8,644 bases of DNA. It comes from Gemmatimonadota bacterium (GTDB taxonomy: Bacteria; GCA-2686955). This document shows, one piece after another, positions 5,794 through 8,644 of this stretch. The stretch covers positions 1 through 8,644 of the forward strand of contig JALXCG010000068.1 of the NCBI GenBank assembly GCA_026991065.1. Reading direction: 5' to 3'. Positions within the stretch are counted from its first letter, which is position 1. Every line of letters begins with the position of its first letter. Under the pieces are notes generated by a model. That model saw only the letters and a list, made by a program, of their open reading frames with translations, did no database searches and was not told the origin of the DNA. A program made the translations under genes and the position numbers.

Positions 5794-7457
5794 GCGCGCT
5801 CCTCTTTCGCTCCGCACGGGGGAACCACGAGAGAGGAGAGCACCTCGCGCAGAATCTCCGTTCGGATATCAGCAGTCACCAGCGGATCACCGACCCCTCG
5901 GAGGAGCACCCAGGAGACCCGGCCGTCGCGCTTCTTCTTGTCGTGCAGGATACCGGCTTCGAGTTCGCCGGGATCCGCCCCTGGAGCGGCAACCGGAAGG
6001 CCCAGCGCCGCCAGACAGGCTTCCACTCTAGCATCCAACCCGCGGGGCGTGATCCCCATCCGCACACCGATGCGCAATGCGGCGACCAGGCCGGTCGCAA
6101 CCGCTTCCCCGTGTGCCCACCGAGCGTAGCTGGCCGCGCGCTCAATGGCGTGGGCAACGGTGTGCCCCAGATTCAAGATGCGGCGCAGGTCCCGCTCTTC
6201 CGGGTCGATGCGCACCACCTCGGCCTTCAGGCCGATGGCGCTCAGGATCGCGCGCCGCAGCAAGTCGTTGCCCAGGGGCAGGCGAGAGTTCTCCAGCCGC
6301 GCCAGCAGCCCTGGTGCCCCGAGAAGCGCCATCTTCACAACTTCGCCCAGGCCGGAGCGCATCTCCCGCGGCGGCAAAGAGCGAAGCACGCTTTGATCGG
6401 CCACCACCAATGCCGGCGGGTGGAACGTGCCCAGCAGATTCTTGCCGCGTCGATGATTGATCGCGACTTTGCCACCGACCGACGCATCAACTTGGGCCAA
6501 CAGGGTGGTGGGCACCTGCACCACCGGCACTCCGCGCAGGGCCGTGGCCGCCGCGAAGCCGACGAGATCGCCAATCGCGCCGCCGCCGAACGCAATCACC
6601 GGGGTGCTCCGCTCCACGCCATTGGCCAAAAGAAAATCCTGCACGCGCGCCAGAGCCGGACGCGTCTTGGCCCGCTCGCCCCCGGTCAGCAGCAGCAGAT
6701 CCGGTCGCAGTCCCGCTTGCTGAAGACTCGACTGGAGCACCTCTCCATGGTGCTTCCACGGGCGCCGATCAGCGACCAGAAGAACCCGCGCACTCGGTGG
6801 CAGCGGATGCGACTCCTGCAGAGAACCATCCCCCTGTTCCCACGCCTGGCGCAGCCGCGGGCCGAGTTGCTCCAGGCCACCGGCAGCATCGACATAGACC
6901 GAATAGGCGCGGGTTCCCTGGCGCAGCCGGAACGGTGCCTGGCCGACAAAAGCGGCAATCGCTGCGGCAACCTCCTGCGGAGTCCGCCCGCCGGTGCTCA
7001 CCGCGATTCCGCTCGCGGCATAGGCGGAATGGCGTTCCCGCAGAAGAGATGCGATGTGGTCCACCAAAGTGAGTTGCGGCCCATGGTCCAAAAGAGGTCG
7101 GTCCCCGGCCCCCGCCAACCGCTCCGCCAGCTGGTCCGGCGCGGCAGTTAGACAAAACACCCATCCCCGTTTCCGAGCCAGCTCGGCATTGCCGGCATCC
7201 AGACAGGTTCCGCCACCGGTGGCGACCACGCGACGGGTCGACGCAGCCAATACGGCCTGTAGGGCCTGAGCTTCCAGGGCACGAAAACCGCTCTCGCCGC
7301 TGGCGGCGAAAATCGCCCGGACACTCTTGCCGGCTGCCGTTTCGATCCATCCATCCAGGTCGACGAAGGGACACCCCATGCGGGCCGCCAACAGGGCCCC
7401 GACCGTGCTCTTGCCCGTGCCCATGAAGCCAGTCAGAATAATGTGTTCCGCACTCAT
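5790..7457 (-). CDS. aroKB: Bifunctional shikimate kinase / 3-dehydroquinate synthase (AroK-AroB fusion)
   Basis: A 555-residue fusion of two shikimate pathway enzymes. Residues 1 to about 170 are shikimate kinase (ATP phosphorylation of shikimate). They show Walker A GFMGTGKST (10-18), the DLD pair 33-35, Arg59, the GGG loop 81-83, lid DRPLL with Arg120, and RERH (140-143). Residues from about 184 are dehydroquinate synthase (NAD- and metal-dependent cyclisation of DAHP). They show FGGGAIGDLVGF (290-301), PTTLLAQVDASVGGK (316-330), GEVVK (371-375), GHTVAHA (431-437), HGEA (449-452) and HDKK (505-508). The expected zinc ligands Glu372, His432 and His449 are all present; GHTVAHA has Ala where Gly is common. 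Both active sites look intact. The start at 7457 begins right at the kinase fold; upstream in-frame sequence lies within aroE. The gene starts seven bases after the aroE stop with no strong ribosome site, and its stop overlaps aroQ. Confidence 0.96.
   Translation of the reverse strand: MSAEHIILTGFMGTGKSTVGALLAARMGCPFVDLDGWIETAAGKSVRAIFAASGESGFRALEAQALQAVLAASTRRVVATGGGTCLDAGNAELARKRGWVFCLTAAPDQLAERLAGAGDRPLLDHGPQLTLVDHIASLLRERHSAYAASGIAVSTGGRTPQEVAAAIAAFVGQAPFRLRQGTRAYSVYVDAAGGLEQLGPRLRQAWEQGDGSLQESHPLPPSARVLLVADRRPWKHHGEVLQSSLQQAGLRPDLLLLTGGERAKTRPALARVQDFLLANGVERSTPVIAFGGGAIGDLVGFAAATALRGVPVVQVPTTLLAQVDASVGGKVAINHRRGKNLLGTFHPPALVVADQSVLRSLPPREMRSGLGEVVKMALLGAPGLLARLENSRLPLGNDLLRRAILSAIGLKAEVVRIDPEERDLRRILNLGHTVAHAIERAASYARWAHGEAVATGLVAALRIGVRMGITPRGLDARVEACLAALGLPVAAPGADPGELEAGILHDKKKRDGRVSWVLLRGVGDPLVTADIRTEILREVLSSLVVPPCGAKEERA
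5799..5805 (-). promoter_or_regulatory. Ribosome binding site of aroQ
   Basis: On the minus strand this reads AGAGGAG and lies five bases before the ATG at 5793, inside the end of aroKB. It is the best Shine-Dalgarno match seen at any start in the window. It decides between this ATG and the in-frame ATG at 5817, which has no comparable site. Confidence 0.75.
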
Positions 7458-7464
7458 CGCCAGA

Positions 7465-8430
7465 TCACAATCCGGTTGCCGCGCTGTCCGCAACCGCGGC
7501 CCGCCGCAGAGATCTTTCCCAGCCGCGGGCGGTGCGCACCGAAGGCAGGGGCGCATCCAAAAAATACTGCAGCGCCAATGCGCCCTGCCAAACCAACATG
7601 GAGAGACCGTCCGCTTGCCAGGGCGCAGCCTTGGCCTGCTTCAGGAACGGTGTCGGAAGCGCGCCATACACGAGATCCAGCGCCGCCGCCCGGGCCGGAA
7701 GCGCCAAACCATCGGGCCACGGGGAAAGCCGCGCTTGTGCTCCCAGCCCGCATGAGGTCGCCTGCACCACCAGGTCGGGATCATCGGTGGGCAACCGCAG
7801 CCGCGCCAGGCCGCTCGGGCCGCCCGTCCGCGGCAACACACCGGCCCGCAATTCAGCAACTGGCACCCGGGATGCGAGGTTCTTCACCACGTCGCTGGCT
7901 TGCCCTTCCCGGCGCGCCAAAATGTGGATCCTCTTGAATCCCAGCCGCGCCAAAGCCAGCACCGCCGCCCGACCGGCCCCGCCAGCTCCCAGAATCCAGG
8001 CGCTTCCGGCAAACCGAGAGGAGCGATTCCAGGGGCGTTCGCGCCCCGCCGCGCGCAGCGCCAGTTCCAATCCCCGGGCATCAGTATTGGTCCCGTGCAA
8101 CAACCCACGCTCCGCATCAAGGCGCACCGCGTTCACGGCTCGCAGATCGCGAGCATCGCCTTCCAGAGCATCAAGATGATCGATCACCGCGCGCTTGTGA
8201 GGAGCGGTGACATTCAGCCCGCGAATACCCAGCGCGCGCATCCCCCCCAGAGCCGCCGCCAGATCCCCGGCGGCAACGCGGAAGGCGAGATAGCAGGCAT
8301 CGAGACCCCAGTGGCGCAGCATCTTCGCCTGGAGTCGCGGCGACAGTGAATGGGCGATCGGATCACCAATCACGCCCAGCATCTGCGTTGCCGCACCCAC
8401 ACCTGACCGCCGCCGACTCAGGTTTCCCAT
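7465..8430 (-). CDS. aroE: Shikimate dehydrogenase (NADP+)
   Basis: Cytosolic oxidoreductase of 321 residues that reduces 3-dehydroshikimate to shikimate with NADPH. The substrate domain shows SLSP (28-31), NVTAPHK (with the catalytic Lys79) and NTD (115-117, with the catalytic Asp117). The nucleotide domain has the glycine loop GAGGAGRA (148-155) and LARR (182-185), whose arginines suit NADP. DLVVQATSCGLG is a variant of the usual NATSxGM. LDLVYGALPTP and GLSMLVWQGA close the fold. At 321 residues it is longer than the common 270-290, through about 16 extra residues before MLGVIGDP and a tail after about 290. The start at 8430 is chosen for GGAG four bases upstream and GAGGTGA ten bases upstream. 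An ATG at 8382 lacks such sites, and 8478 lies well inside aroA. The gene overlaps aroA by 13 bases and is followed by aroKB. Confidence 0.95.
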   Translation of the reverse strand: MGNLSRRRSGVGAATQMLGVIGDPIAHSLSPRLQAKMLRHWGLDACYLAFRVAAGDLAAALGGMRALGIRGLNVTAPHKRAVIDHLDALEGDARDLRAVNAVRLDAERGLLHGTNTDARGLELALRAAGRERPWNRSSRFAGSAWILGAGGAGRAAVLALARLGFKRIHILARREGQASDVVKNLASRVPVAELRAGVLPRTGGPSGLARLRLPTDDPDLVVQATSCGLGAQARLSPWPDGLALPARAAALDLVYGALPTPFLKQAKAAPWQADGLSMLVWQGALALQYFLDAPLPSVRTARGWERSLRRAAVADSAATGL

Positions 8431-8644
8431 TGTGCTCCAATCACCTCGGGAAAGCTGGGAAAAGAAACATCGATGCACTCCGCATTCGCGATCCGCGTCG
8501 TGCCGCGTCCACAGAGGCCCGCCACCGCGAACGCCATGGCCAGGCGATGATCCCCCACCGCGTCAACCTCGACATCCGCCGCAAAGTCCCCGCCCCCGTG
8601 GATCACAAAGCCGTCACTCTCTTCCTCGATGGGCACCCCAAAGG
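8418..8644 (-). CDS. aroA: C-terminal end of 3-phosphoshikimate 1-carboxyvinyltransferase (EPSP synthase), partial
   Basis: The last 74 residues of EPSP synthase, which joins shikimate-3-phosphate and phosphoenolpyruvate to give EPSP, the step before chorismate. The gene runs off the right edge, so its start is not visible. Recognisable family features are the conserved GDHRLAMAFAVAGL segment (whose DHR lies in the active site region in known structures), the preceding ADVEVDAV, and the terminal pattern CIDVSFPSFPEVI, matching the Cys/Lys-x-SFPxF ending of the family. The TGA at 8420-8418 lies inside aroE, whose ATG is 13 bases upstream of it in another frame, indicating tight coupling. The remaining substrate-binding and catalytic residues cannot be judged from this fragment. 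Identity is secure from the motif order and the aro neighbours. Confidence 0.93.
   Translation of the reverse strand, partial: FGVPIEEESDGFVIHGGGDFAADVEVDAVGDHRLAMAFAVAGLCGRGTTRIANAECIDVSFPSFPEVIGAQWET
8435..8447 (-). promoter_or_regulatory. Ribosome binding region of aroE
   Basis: On the minus strand GAGGTGA (8447-8441) and GGAG (8438-8435) lie ten and four bases before the ATG at 8430, inside the last codons of aroA. Together they favour this start over the later in-frame ATG at 8382. Confidence 0.55.

Noticed and set aside
5943-7151. A 402-codon open frame on the plus strand
   Set aside because: It lies wholly antisense to aroKB, whose motifs are complete. Its translation is rich in Gln, Arg and His with no domain, as expected for the complement of a GC-rich gene.
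7443-8179. Overlapping plus-strand open frames of 164 and 215 codons
   Set aside because: Both are antisense to aroE and the start of aroKB, have biased Ala/Arg/Pro/Ser content and no recognisable motif.

Overview
The window is a GC-rich stretch of a diderm (Gram-negative-type) bacterial chromosome. An outer-membrane Omp85 protein, a lipoprotein signal and a site-2 protease point to an outer membrane. The phylum cannot be read from this sequence alone. Every supported gene lies on the minus strand, so transcription runs from position 8644 down to 1. Most neighbours overlap or abut by a few bases, which suggests one or two translationally coupled operons. Nothing mobile, no CRISPR array and no rRNA or tRNA was seen.

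Right part (8644 to 5311) is a shikimate (aromatic amino acid precursor) block: the 3' end of aroA (EPSP synthase), aroE (shikimate dehydrogenase), a fused aroK-aroB gene (shikimate kinase joined to 3-dehydroquinate synthase) and aroQ (type II dehydroquinate dehydratase). These supply five consecutive activities, from DAHP cyclisation to EPSP. Overlaps are 13 bases (aroA/aroE) and 4 bases (aroKB/aroQ, ATGA).

Middle part (5314 to 2748) changes subject to the envelope. cdsA (CDP-diglyceride synthase) overlaps aroQ by ATGA. A 311-base non-coding gap (4122-4432) follows, holding a run of hairpins and a possible promoter. Then comes rseP (intramembrane zinc protease). The usual companions uppS and dxr are not here.

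Left part (2745 to 1) holds a small lipoprotein with three c-type haem attachment motifs, whose function I do not recognise. It starts two bases after rseP. Next is an Omp85 protein with three POTRA domains and a C-terminal barrel. Last is the first 47 codons of a membrane-anchored protein whose start overlaps the Omp85 stop (TGATG). The three-POTRA architecture plus an anchored downstream partner resembles TamA-TamB, although the position next to rseP is where bamA usually sits. The haem lipoprotein, embedded among conserved envelope-assembly genes, is the least expected item in the window.
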